From Nitrospiria bacterium (GTDB lineage Bacteria > Nitrospirota > CAKKRA01 > 9FT-COMBO-42-15), in the NCBI GenBank assembly GCA_919902475.1, contig CAKKRA010000184.1, forward strand, positions 1,508-9,463: a DNA stretch of 7,956 nt. The letters are read 5' to 3'. The stretch's first letter is position 1. Each line of letters opens with the position of its first letter. Positions 1-5,046 of the stretch are shown here, in pieces. Made by a program: the position numbers and the translations under genes. The notes beneath the pieces are model-generated. The model worked only from the letters and a program-made list of their open reading frames with translations. It did no database searches and had not been told where the DNA came from.

Positions 1-1
1 T

Positions 2-217
2 GTAAATATAATTGAATACAACTTTGACCAGCCATTTGATGATTTAGACGAGGCAGTAGACTTCTGGAAAGAGTATCTGGGTTTGGAAACCAATGAGTTT
101 GATAATCTCCTTTATGATTTCCTTGCCAGGCGGCTTCAAAAGAAGAATGGAAATTATATTTTCGTTGATAGAAAAAGGAGTGCGGTAATCTGGTGGAAAG
201 AAGATGAAAATAAATAG
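2..217 (+). CDS. C-terminal fragment of a probable class I SAM-dependent methyltransferase (5' end outside window)
   Basis: An open frame enters from the left edge and runs 71 codons to TAG at 215-217, so only the C-terminus of the protein is present. The fragment contains a DLDEAVDFWKEYLGLE segment, a helix with LLYDFLARRLQKKNG, and a final strand with SAVIWWK. In my recollection this order (an FWKEYLG helix, a short basic helix, then an AVIWW strand at the very end) is typical of the C-termini of bacterial class I methyltransferases. The Rossmann SAM-binding motifs would lie upstream and are not visible, so the family call is by resemblance only. The gene overlaps the following histidine kinase by 14 bp, which suggests one transcript and coupled translation. 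Its own start and promoter are outside the window. Confidence 0.5.
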   Translation, partial: VNIIEYNFDQPFDDLDEAVDFWKEYLGLETNEFDNLLYDFLARRLQKKNGNYIFVDRKRSAVIWWKEDENK

Positions 218-1571
218 AAAAAACACCCCCCTTCCTGCCATTGCCATTATTGCATCAGCCTTTATTATCACCCTTCTTATTATTGGCCTTTCGTATAAAG
301 ACATAAAGAGAGAAGAGCACCGCATAACAGATGTCCTTCACAGAGAGGGCATTACCCTTATCCGCTCCCTTGAGGCAAGCATTCGCACAGGAATGATGCT
401 GGAGGCAAGAAGGGAGCAGCTACAGCTACAGCTTGAGGAGAGCACGCAGGAGCCGGATATCGCTTATATACTTTTGCTGGATGAACATGGAGAGATAATT
501 GCAAAAACAGGGCTTGAGCAGACAAATCCCTATGAGTGGATAAACACAAAGGAGTTTGCCAGAACAGGCGAGGCAATAACAAGGATAAAGAATAATCCAA
601 AAATCGGCAAGGTATTTGAAATCGCAAAGACATTTAAACCTTTAAGACCAGGCCCGCGAATGCAGGGAATGATGGATATGCATAGAAGGATGATGGGAAG
701 GGATTTGCCTCAGGAGATGTTTAATGACAGAATAATAATCGTCGGCTTAAGGATGGCGGAGCTTGAGCAGATACAGAAGGATGAAAGGAAGAGGACACTC
801 ATCATTGCTGCTGCCTTGCTGATTCTTGCAACAGGCGCTATCTATTTTGTCTTTCTTTTGCAGAATTACTATCTGGTAAATACCGCGCTTGAGGATATGA
901 AGGAGAAGGTAAGGAAGACAGAGGGCTTTGTGGCAGTAGGAAGGATCGCAGCGAGCATTGCACATGAGATAAGAAACCCTTTAAGCTCTATAAAGGGCTT
1001 TGCGCAATATTTTAAACTTAGATTCAAGGCAAAGAAGGATGCAGCTTATGCAGATATTATGATTAAGGAGGTAGACAGGCTGAATAGGGTAATCACTGAA
1101 CTGCTTGATTACGCAAAACCAGCGGAGCTGAATCTGAAAAAACAGAGGCTTGAAGAGATTATCTCATACTCCATAAAGCTTCTTGAATCTGATATTAAAG
1201 GAAAGGGGATAAATATAAAGGAGGAGCATGAAGATAATCTGCCATCTGTTTTGATAGACAAGGATCAGATGACACAGGCTGTATTAAACATCCTGCTTAA
1301 TTCCATAGAGGCAGTAGACAAAAACGGGGAGATAATGATAGATGTTAAAAGGGTAAATGATGGAATGCAGTTATCAATAAGCGATAATGGCAAAGGAATA
1401 TCAAAGGAAAATGTTGATAAGATATTTGAGCCCTTCTTTACAACAAAAAAATCAGGCACAGGCATTGGACTGGCGCTTGTGAAGAAGATAATTGATATGC
1501 ACAATGGAAAGATTGCAATTGAAAGCAAAGAAGGGCAAGGGGCAAGATTTATTATCAGGCTGCCTGTTTAA
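204..1571 (+). CDS. Membrane sensor histidine kinase with Cache-like periplasmic domain and Met/His-rich loop
   Basis: This 455-residue protein is a two-component sensor kinase that should autophosphorylate and pass phosphate to the regulator encoded next. A short N-terminal tail is followed by membrane helix 1 (about 9-29). An extracytoplasmic domain of about 168 residues follows, with the Cache/PDC-like strand pattern IAYILLLDEHGEIIAKTG near 86-103, then membrane helix 2 (about 198-219). The HisKA H-box SIAHEIRNPLSS puts the phospho-acceptor at H254. The ATPase domain has an N-box (N362, N366), G1 box DNGKGIS (394-400), F-box EPFFTTKKSGTGIGLAL (409-425) and a C-terminal GQGARFIIRLP. No cytoplasmic PAS or HAMP domain is evident, as in ZraS/HydH-type kinases. 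The sensor domain carries a cluster of seven Met and one His (M153, M156, M157, M159, H160, M163, M164, M172), which suggests metal sensing by inference. The start ATG at 204 has GGAAAG just upstream and overlaps the previous gene by 14 bp. Confidence 0.93.
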   Translation: MKINRKNTPLPAIAIIASAFIITLLIIGLSYKDIKREEHRITDVLHREGITLIRSLEASIRTGMMLEARREQLQLQLEESTQEPDIAYILLLDEHGEIIAKTGLEQTNPYEWINTKEFARTGEAITRIKNNPKIGKVFEIAKTFKPLRPGPRMQGMMDMHRRMMGRDLPQEMFNDRIIIVGLRMAELEQIQKDERKRTLIIAAALLILATGAIYFVFLLQNYYLVNTALEDMKEKVRKTEGFVAVGRIAASIAHEIRNPLSSIKGFAQYFKLRFKAKKDAAYADIMIKEVDRLNRVITELLDYAKPAELNLKKQRLEEIISYSIKLLESDIKGKGINIKEEHEDNLPSVLIDKDQMTQAVLNILLNSIEAVDKNGEIMIDVKRVNDGMQLSISDNGKGISKENVDKIFEPFFTTKKSGTGIGLALVKKIIDMHNGKIAIESKEGQGARFIIRLPV

Positions 1572-1612
1572 TCCCCCTATATCCCCCTTTGCTAAAGGGG
1601 GACAAAAGGGGA
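1572..1612. repeat. REP-like nested palindrome between kinase and regulator genes
   Basis: A perfect 9-bp stem, TCCCCCTTT at 1582-1590 and AAAGGGGGA at 1594-1602, encloses the loop GCT. Outer arms TCCCC (1572-1576) and GGGGA (1608-1612) could extend it. It almost fills the 45-bp gap between the kinase stop and the regulator start. The C-rich/G-rich composition matches the other palindromes in this window, so it is probably one copy of a dispersed REP-like family. It lacks a following T-run and is therefore not a typical terminator, though a stable hairpin here could lower regulator expression relative to the kinase. Its right end (AAAAGGGGAAG) also provides the only purine-rich tract upstream of the regulator start. 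Confidence 0.7.
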
Positions 1613-1625
1613 AGTATTGATAACC

Positions 1626-2939
1626 ATGAAACTAAAAAACACCAAACTCCTAATAGTTGACGATGACGAAAGCCACAGGCAGATGCTTAAGGCTGTGCTG
1701 TCTGAAGAAGGGTGCAGGATAACAGAGGCGTCAGGCGGCAAAGAGGCAGTTGCTCTATCAGAAAAAAACAGTTTTGACCTTGTCTTAATGGATATCAGGA
1801 TGCAGGAGATGAGCGGCATAGATGCGTTAAAAATAATCAAAACAAAAAGGCCAGAGCTTCCCATCCTTTTAATGACTGCCTATGGAACAGTAAAAGCAGC
1901 AGTAGAGGCCCTGAAATTAGGCGCAATAGATTACCTTACAAAGCCCCTTGACATTCAGGAATTGAAAATCGCTGTAAAGAATGCGGTCAAGAATGTAAAG
2001 ACAGAAGAGGTTTCAGATAAGGATTTTCCGGAGATTATCGGCAGAAGCAAAAAGATAAAAGAGATTCTTGAGACTGTATTAAGGATATCGCCTACAGATG
2101 CTACAATTCTTATCTCTGGCGAAAGCGGGACAGGAAAGGAATTGATTGCCAATTCTATCCATCAAAAGAGCAAGAGGCATGATGGGCCTTTCATAAAAGT
2201 CAATTGCGCGGCATTGACAGAGACACTATTGGAAAGCGAGCTCTTTGGCCATGAAAAGGGCGCATTCACAGGCGCCATCTCAAAAAAAGAAGGGCGGTTT
2301 GAGCTTGCAGATAAAGGAACAATCTTTCTTGATGAAATCGGCGACATGAGCCCTGCAACACAGGCAAAGGTATTGCGCGTATTGCAGGAAAGGGAATTTG
2401 AACGCGTTGGAGGAACAAAGACACTAAAGGTTGATGTGCGTGTAATAGCGGCAACCAATAAGGAATTGGATAAAGAGGTTAAGGCAGGAAGGTTCAGGGA
2501 TGACCTCTATTACCGCCTGAATGTTGTTACAATCCACATGCCTTCTTTAAGAGAAAGAAATGTGGACATCATTCCACTTTCAGATCATTTTCTGAGATAT
2601 TATAAAGAGAAAAACAATAAAGCTATAAAGGGGCTTCATCCTGAAGCCCTCAGCCTTATGCAGAGCTACAACTGGCCGGGGAATGTAAGGGAGCTTGAGA
2701 ATGCAATAGAGCGCGCAGTTATAATGAGCAGAGGAGAATATATCGCGCCTTCTGACCTGCCGATTGCAATACAGTCAACAGAGAAGGCAGAAGCAGGAGC
2801 ATCAATCAAGGATGTGGAAAGAATTTTAATCCTTAAGACCCTGAATGAAACAAATGGCAACCGCACAAAGGCTTCAGAAATCCTCGGTATAACACGAAGG
2901 ACATTATTGAATAAGATAAAGGAATATAACATCAGGTGA
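1626..2939 (+). CDS. NtrC-family sigma-54-dependent response regulator (ZraR/AtoC-like)
   Basis: This is the cytoplasmic partner of the upstream kinase: a phosphorylation-controlled enhancer-binding protein that drives open-complex formation by sigma-54 RNA polymerase. With the ATG start it has 437 residues, normal for the family. The receiver domain (about 5-120) shows D12-D14, phospho-acceptor D56 in LVLMDIRM, T84 and K106. The AAA+ domain (about 138-365) shows Walker A GESGTGKE (165-172), the sigma-54 contact loop GAFTGA (212-217), Walker B GTIFLDEIGD (231-240), the FRDDLYYRL region and WPGNVREL (350-357). A Fis-type helix-turn-helix (NRTKASEILGITRRTLLNKI) closes the protein. All key residues are intact. 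An in-frame TTG at 1617 would add three residues. I prefer the ATG because MKLKNTKLLIVDDD is the usual N-terminus, but the purine tract ending near 1614 is about 11 nt from the ATG and very close to the TTG, so the start is not settled. Confidence 0.95.
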   Translation: MKLKNTKLLIVDDDESHRQMLKAVLSEEGCRITEASGGKEAVALSEKNSFDLVLMDIRMQEMSGIDALKIIKTKRPELPILLMTAYGTVKAAVEALKLGAIDYLTKPLDIQELKIAVKNAVKNVKTEEVSDKDFPEIIGRSKKIKEILETVLRISPTDATILISGESGTGKELIANSIHQKSKRHDGPFIKVNCAALTETLLESELFGHEKGAFTGAISKKEGRFELADKGTIFLDEIGDMSPATQAKVLRVLQEREFERVGGTKTLKVDVRVIAATNKELDKEVKAGRFRDDLYYRLNVVTIHMPSLRERNVDIIPLSDHFLRYYKEKNNKAIKGLHPEALSLMQSYNWPGNVRELENAIERAVIMSRGEYIAPSDLPIAIQSTEKAEAGASIKDVERILILKTLNETNGNRTKASEILGITRRTLLNKIKEYNIR

Positions 2940-3082
2940 GAAAAAAATATACAGTTACTCCTCTAATCCGAGAAAAAATTTCCCACTCATAAAACATCTC
3001 CTATCTATCCTTTCAACAACATCTTCATAAAAGACTTACAATAACAAGGCAATGCAATGTTTTTTTCTTTACCCCCTCCCTC
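2940..3082. other. Intergenic region upstream of the sigma-54 promoter; possible activator-binding region
   Basis: No open frame of note and no RNA gene is seen here, and there is no clear terminator after the regulator gene. Sigma-54 activators usually bind 80-200 bp upstream of the promoter, so this AT-rich stretch is where the upstream activating sequence would be expected. I could not pick out a convincing pair of dyads. The only recurring words are GAGAAAAAA (2938-2946 and 2969-2977) and ATGCAAT (3052-3058, recurring at 3094 and 3108). Confidence 0.35.
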
Positions 3083-3098
3083 TGGCACCAGTTATGCA
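3083..3098 (+). promoter_or_regulatory. Sigma-54 (-24/-12) promoter for the secreted Met-rich protein gene
   Basis: The sequence TGGCAC-N5-ATGCA matches the RpoN consensus TGGCAC-N5-TTGCA at all but one base. The invariant GG (3084-3085) and GC (3096-3097) are separated by exactly 10 bp. Transcription would start near 3108-3110, giving a leader of about 200 nt before the ATG at 3309. The gene immediately upstream encodes a sigma-54 activator and no other gene lies between, so control of the downstream gene by that regulator is a strong inference. No convincing sigma-70 promoter is seen in the same gap. Confidence 0.75.
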
Positions 3099-3121
3099 AT
3101 AGTATATATGCAATAGTATAT
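3094..3121 (+). repeat. Perfect tandem duplication of a 14-bp unit across the -12 box and start site
   Basis: ATGCAATAGTATAT occurs twice with no spacer, at 3094-3107 and 3108-3121. The first copy contains the -12 element of the sigma-54 promoter and the second covers the predicted transcription start. The second ATGCA has no -24 partner at the right distance, so it is unlikely to be a second promoter. Confidence 0.85.
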
Positions 3122-3155
3122 CAGTGTAAACAGTAAAGGCTTATTAACAATCCAC

Positions 3156-3191
3156 CCTCCCCTTAATCCCCTCCCGTCAAGGGAGGGGAGG
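3156..3191. repeat. REP-like palindrome A in the leader
   Basis: A 9-bp perfect stem, TCCCCTCCC (3167-3175) and GGGAGGGGA (3181-3189), encloses the 5-nt loop GTCAA. An alternative pairing joins CCTCCCC (3156-3162) to GGGGAGG (3185-3191). This is the first of three pyrimidine/purine palindromes in the leader of the small secreted protein. Its composition matches dispersed palindromic repeats seen between genes in many bacterial genomes. Confidence 0.75.
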
Positions 3192-3217
3192 TCGATTGGG
3201 TATTCTTAGAATATTTC

Positions 3218-3238
3218 CCTCTCCCTTTGAGGGAGAGG
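3218..3238. repeat. REP-like palindrome B in the leader
   Basis: An 8-bp perfect stem, CCTCTCCC (3218-3225) and GGGAGAGG (3231-3238), encloses the loop TTTGA. It is the same stem motif as palindrome C, 13 bp further on, so B and C arms could also pair with each other. Confidence 0.75.
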
Positions 3239-3250
3239 CCAAAACAAACT

Positions 3251-3275
3251 TCCCTCTCCCCTCGCGGGAGAGGGA
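3251..3275. repeat. REP-like palindrome C in the leader
   Basis: A 10-bp perfect stem, TCCCTCTCCC (3251-3260) and GGGAGAGGGA (3266-3275), encloses the loop CTCGC. It is followed by CAGGGTGAGGGGG, an end that in my recollection often accompanies this repeat family in proteobacterial and related genomes. The stem ends 18 nt before the Shine-Dalgarno, and its right arm is shared with the G-quadruplex motif. Confidence 0.78.
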
Positions 3276-3288
3276 CAGGGTGAGGGGG
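3266..3288 (+). other. Canonical G-quadruplex motif just upstream of the Shine-Dalgarno
   Basis: Four G-runs (3266-3268, 3272-3274, 3278-3280, 3284-3288) are separated by three loops of exactly 3 nt (AGA, ACA, TGA) on the coding strand. This fits the G3-N1-7 pattern for a three-layer parallel quadruplex in mRNA or non-template DNA. It ends 5 nt before the Shine-Dalgarno. The first two G-runs are also the right arm of palindrome C, so the two structures exclude each other. Confidence 0.6.
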
Positions 3289-3293
3289 TAAAA

Positions 3294-3300
3294 AAGGAGG
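3294..3300 (+). promoter_or_regulatory. Strong Shine-Dalgarno (AAGGAGG) deciding the start at 3309
   Basis: AAGGAGG ends at 3300, 8 nt before ATG 3309, which is ideal spacing. An in-frame GTG at 3300 overlaps this site and so cannot be the start it serves. This fixes the downstream gene at 3309. Confidence 0.85.
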
Positions 3301-3308
3301 TGTTTAAA

Positions 3309-3722
3309 ATGAAAAGAACATTATTAACAACATCAGCAATCCTTATCTTATTAGTTTTTGGAGCAATCGCCATTGCTCAGCCTCACAGATGGGGCGACGG
3401 CTATGGCATGGGAAGAGGCATGGGCATGATGGCTGGAATGATGCACGGCGGATATTATGGCGGCGGACCCGGTTTTGGCGGCCCGGATAACTGCCCGAAT
3501 CATGACCTGACCATTGGCGCTGCGCCAATAACAAAGGATGAGGCAGAAACTATCCTGCAGAACCATCTGAAGTGGACAAGAAATCCAAATCTCAAGCTCG
3601 GCAAGATAACAGAGAAGGACAAGGGCTTTGAGGCAGAGATTGTTACAAAGGACAACTCTCTTGTAAACAAGATTTTCATTGACAAAGAGACAGGAAGAAC
3701 CAGACCCGTGTATAATCAGTAA
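3309..3722 (+). CDS. Secreted Met/Gly/His-rich protein with PepSY-like domain
   Basis: This 137-residue protein is predicted to act in the periplasm. It has a Sec signal peptide: basic start MKRT, a hydrophobic core ILILLVFGAIAIA, and likely cleavage after A23. Residues 25-58 form a low-complexity segment rich in Gly, Met, Tyr and His (for example GMGRGMGMMAGMMHGG), then NCPNH with C62 and H65. Residues 68-137 form a compact domain with ITKDEAETILQNHL, NPNLKLGKITEKDKGFEAEIVTKD and KIFIDKETGRTRPVY, the helix-then-sheet pattern of PepSY-like domains. I recall similar anonymous proteins in Nitrospirota and deltaproteobacteria, but none with a proven role. The Met/His/Cys content suggests binding of soft metals such as copper or zinc, by inference. 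A sigma-54 promoter and the preceding two-component system make it the likely regulon target, in a role comparable to ZraP although not homologous. Confidence 0.88.
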   Translation: MKRTLLTTSAILILLVFGAIAIAQPHRWGDGYGMGRGMGMMAGMMHGGYYGGGPGFGGPDNCPNHDLTIGAAPITKDEAETILQNHLKWTRNPNLKLGKITEKDKGFEAEIVTKDNSLVNKIFIDKETGRTRPVYNQ

Positions 3723-3737
3723 TTTCCCCCCACCCCG

Positions 3738-3770
3738 ACCCTCCCCTGTTAAAGGGGAGGGTTTCATTTA
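3738..3770 (+). terminator. Hairpin after the secreted-protein gene; terminator-like or REP-like
   Basis: A perfect 10-bp stem, ACCCTCCCCT (3738-3747) and AGGGGAGGGT (3753-3762), encloses the loop GTTAA, 15 bp after the stop codon. The following tract TTCATTTATT is only moderately T-rich. It could act as an intrinsic terminator separating this gene from the next one. Its sequence resembles the leader palindromes, so it may also be another member of the dispersed repeat family. Confidence 0.6.
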
Positions 3771-3840
3771 TTCGGACATAATATATTAAGCACTCTTTTA
3801 CCCCTTGCATTACCCCCCTCTTTTTTAGTAAATTAGTAGT

Positions 3841-5046
3841 ATGGCTTTAATTAAAATAGTCTTTATCTTCGCTTTGATTGTCTTTTTTATCCGCTTAAAA
3901 TGGAATCTGGGGCTTGTGATGCTTATTGGCGCGCTTTTTATCGGCATCCTATTTTCCATGCCGGCAGAGATGATTGGCAAAAGCATTGTTGCCGGGCTGA
4001 TAGATGCAACAACCATACACCTTATTCTTGCGCTTGCAATGATAATGGTTTTGGAAAATGTTTTGAGAAAGACAGAAAACCTCCAGAAGATGGTAGACTC
4101 ACTTAAAGGGCTGATAAATGACCACAGGATAGTTATGGCCCTTATGCCTGCAGTTATAGGGCTTCTTCCCTCTATCGGCGGAGCAAGGTTTTCTGCGCCC
4201 TTTGTTGAAGAGACGAGCAAGGGCATGAATCTCTCGCCAGCAAAGAAAAGCTTTATCAATTACTGGTTCAGGCATCCGTGGGAATTTACCATACCATTAT
4301 ATCCGGGTATAATCCTTGCCTCTGGCATTTCACATATACCGCTCAAATCAATAATACTTGCTCAGATGCCTTTTAGCCTTGCAGTTATCATAGGGGGCAT
4401 TATATTTGGATTAAGGGGAATAAAGGACGAGGCGCCGTTAGTAGAAAAAATAGGCGCTAAAGCATATCTTCTGCCATTTGTATTAAGCATACTTCCTGTT
4501 ATTGCCATCTTCTTCTTTGTATTGATAATCGGGCTAGATATAAGCCTTTCAATGGCAATTGTAATAATAGCGCTGTTCATTATTTATAGATATGCTTTAA
4601 AAGATATGATTGCTGCCCTTAAAGAGAGCATCTCAATAAACTATCTTCTCATGGTTGTCGGCATAATGATCTTTAAAACAACCCTTGATAAATCAGGGGC
4701 TCTGCCAGCGCTTTCAGAGACCTTTTCATCAAGCGGGCTGCCGCTCGGCATTATACTCTTTACACTTCCATTTATTGTAGGAATACTTACAGGGATTACA
4801 GTTGCCTTTGTAGGCGTAACATTCCCATTGATATATCTCATGCTTCAGGAAAATGGATTCAGCATTGGCCTTATGGCCTTTGCATTTGCAGGCGGATATC
4901 TTGGCGTGCTTCTGTCGCCTGTTCATATGTGTCTTGTTTTAACAAAGGAGTATTTCAAGGCAGAATGGATAGGCATATACAGGCTGATTGCAATTCCGAG
5001 CCTGATTGTCTTTCTTGCTGCTGTGGTGAGGTTATGGATAGGATAG
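3841..5046 (+). CDS. DUF401 family multi-pass integral membrane protein
   Basis: This 401-residue protein is almost entirely hydrophobic, with about ten predicted membrane helices. I recognise the DUF401 family, which has no established function but resembles ion-transporter-superfamily permeases such as GntP types. Family-like signatures are LMPAVIGLLPSIGGARFSAP (101-120), the conserved-looking NYWFRHPWEFTIPLYPG (140-156), the GITVAFVGVTFPL helix (318-330) and LLSPVHMCLVLTKEYF (357-372). Charged and polar residues inside these loops would suit an anion or organic-acid carrier, but that is inference. The ATG at 3841 is the only reasonable start: an in-frame TAA lies at 3829-3831 and the N-terminus fits the family. 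No Shine-Dalgarno is visible in front of it (AATTAGTAGT). The gene overlaps the following lipoprotein gene by 13 bp, implying coupled translation and shared function. Confidence 0.85.
   Translation: MALIKIVFIFALIVFFIRLKWNLGLVMLIGALFIGILFSMPAEMIGKSIVAGLIDATTIHLILALAMIMVLENVLRKTENLQKMVDSLKGLINDHRIVMALMPAVIGLLPSIGGARFSAPFVEETSKGMNLSPAKKSFINYWFRHPWEFTIPLYPGIILASGISHIPLKSIILAQMPFSLAVIIGGIIFGLRGIKDEAPLVEKIGAKAYLLPFVLSILPVIAIFFFVLIIGLDISLSMAIVIIALFIIYRYALKDMIAALKESISINYLLMVVGIMIFKTTLDKSGALPALSETFSSSGLPLGIILFTLPFIVGILTGITVAFVGVTFPLIYLMLQENGFSIGLMAFAFAGGYLGVLLSPVHMCLVLTKEYFKAEWIGIYRLIAIPSLIVFLAAVVRLWIG

Noticed and set aside
2940..3080. Enhancer dyads for the response regulator
   Set aside because: Only weak partial symmetries were found; no pair of similar dyads could be defended by eye.
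3202..3212. Small palindrome ATTCTTAGAAT as an operator
   Set aside because: It is short, AT-rich, single-copy and lies between two repeats; nothing else supports a binding site.
3151..3290. CRISPR-like array from the repeated C-rich/G-rich units
   Set aside because: The units are short palindromes of different length with irregular spacing and no uniform spacers; they fit REP-like elements.
3300..3308. GTG 3300 as the start of the secreted protein
   Set aside because: This GTG overlaps the AAGGAGG ribosome binding site that is ideally placed for ATG 3309.
3351..3767. Minus-strand open frame of 138 codons opposite the secreted protein
   Set aside because: It runs through the repeat after the gene and lies antisense to a gene with a clear signal peptide, start and ribosome binding site; its composition looks like a shadow frame.
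3791..3812. Second sigma-54 promoter before the DUF401 gene (CCTTGCATT)
   Set aside because: A -12-like TTGCA is present, but no GG lies 10 bp upstream of its GC, so the essential -24 element is missing.
4929..5033. Upstream extension of the C45-like lipoprotein to ATG 4929
   Set aside because: It would add 35 residues encoded inside the DUF401 gene and would bury the clear lipoprotein signal that begins at ATG 5034.
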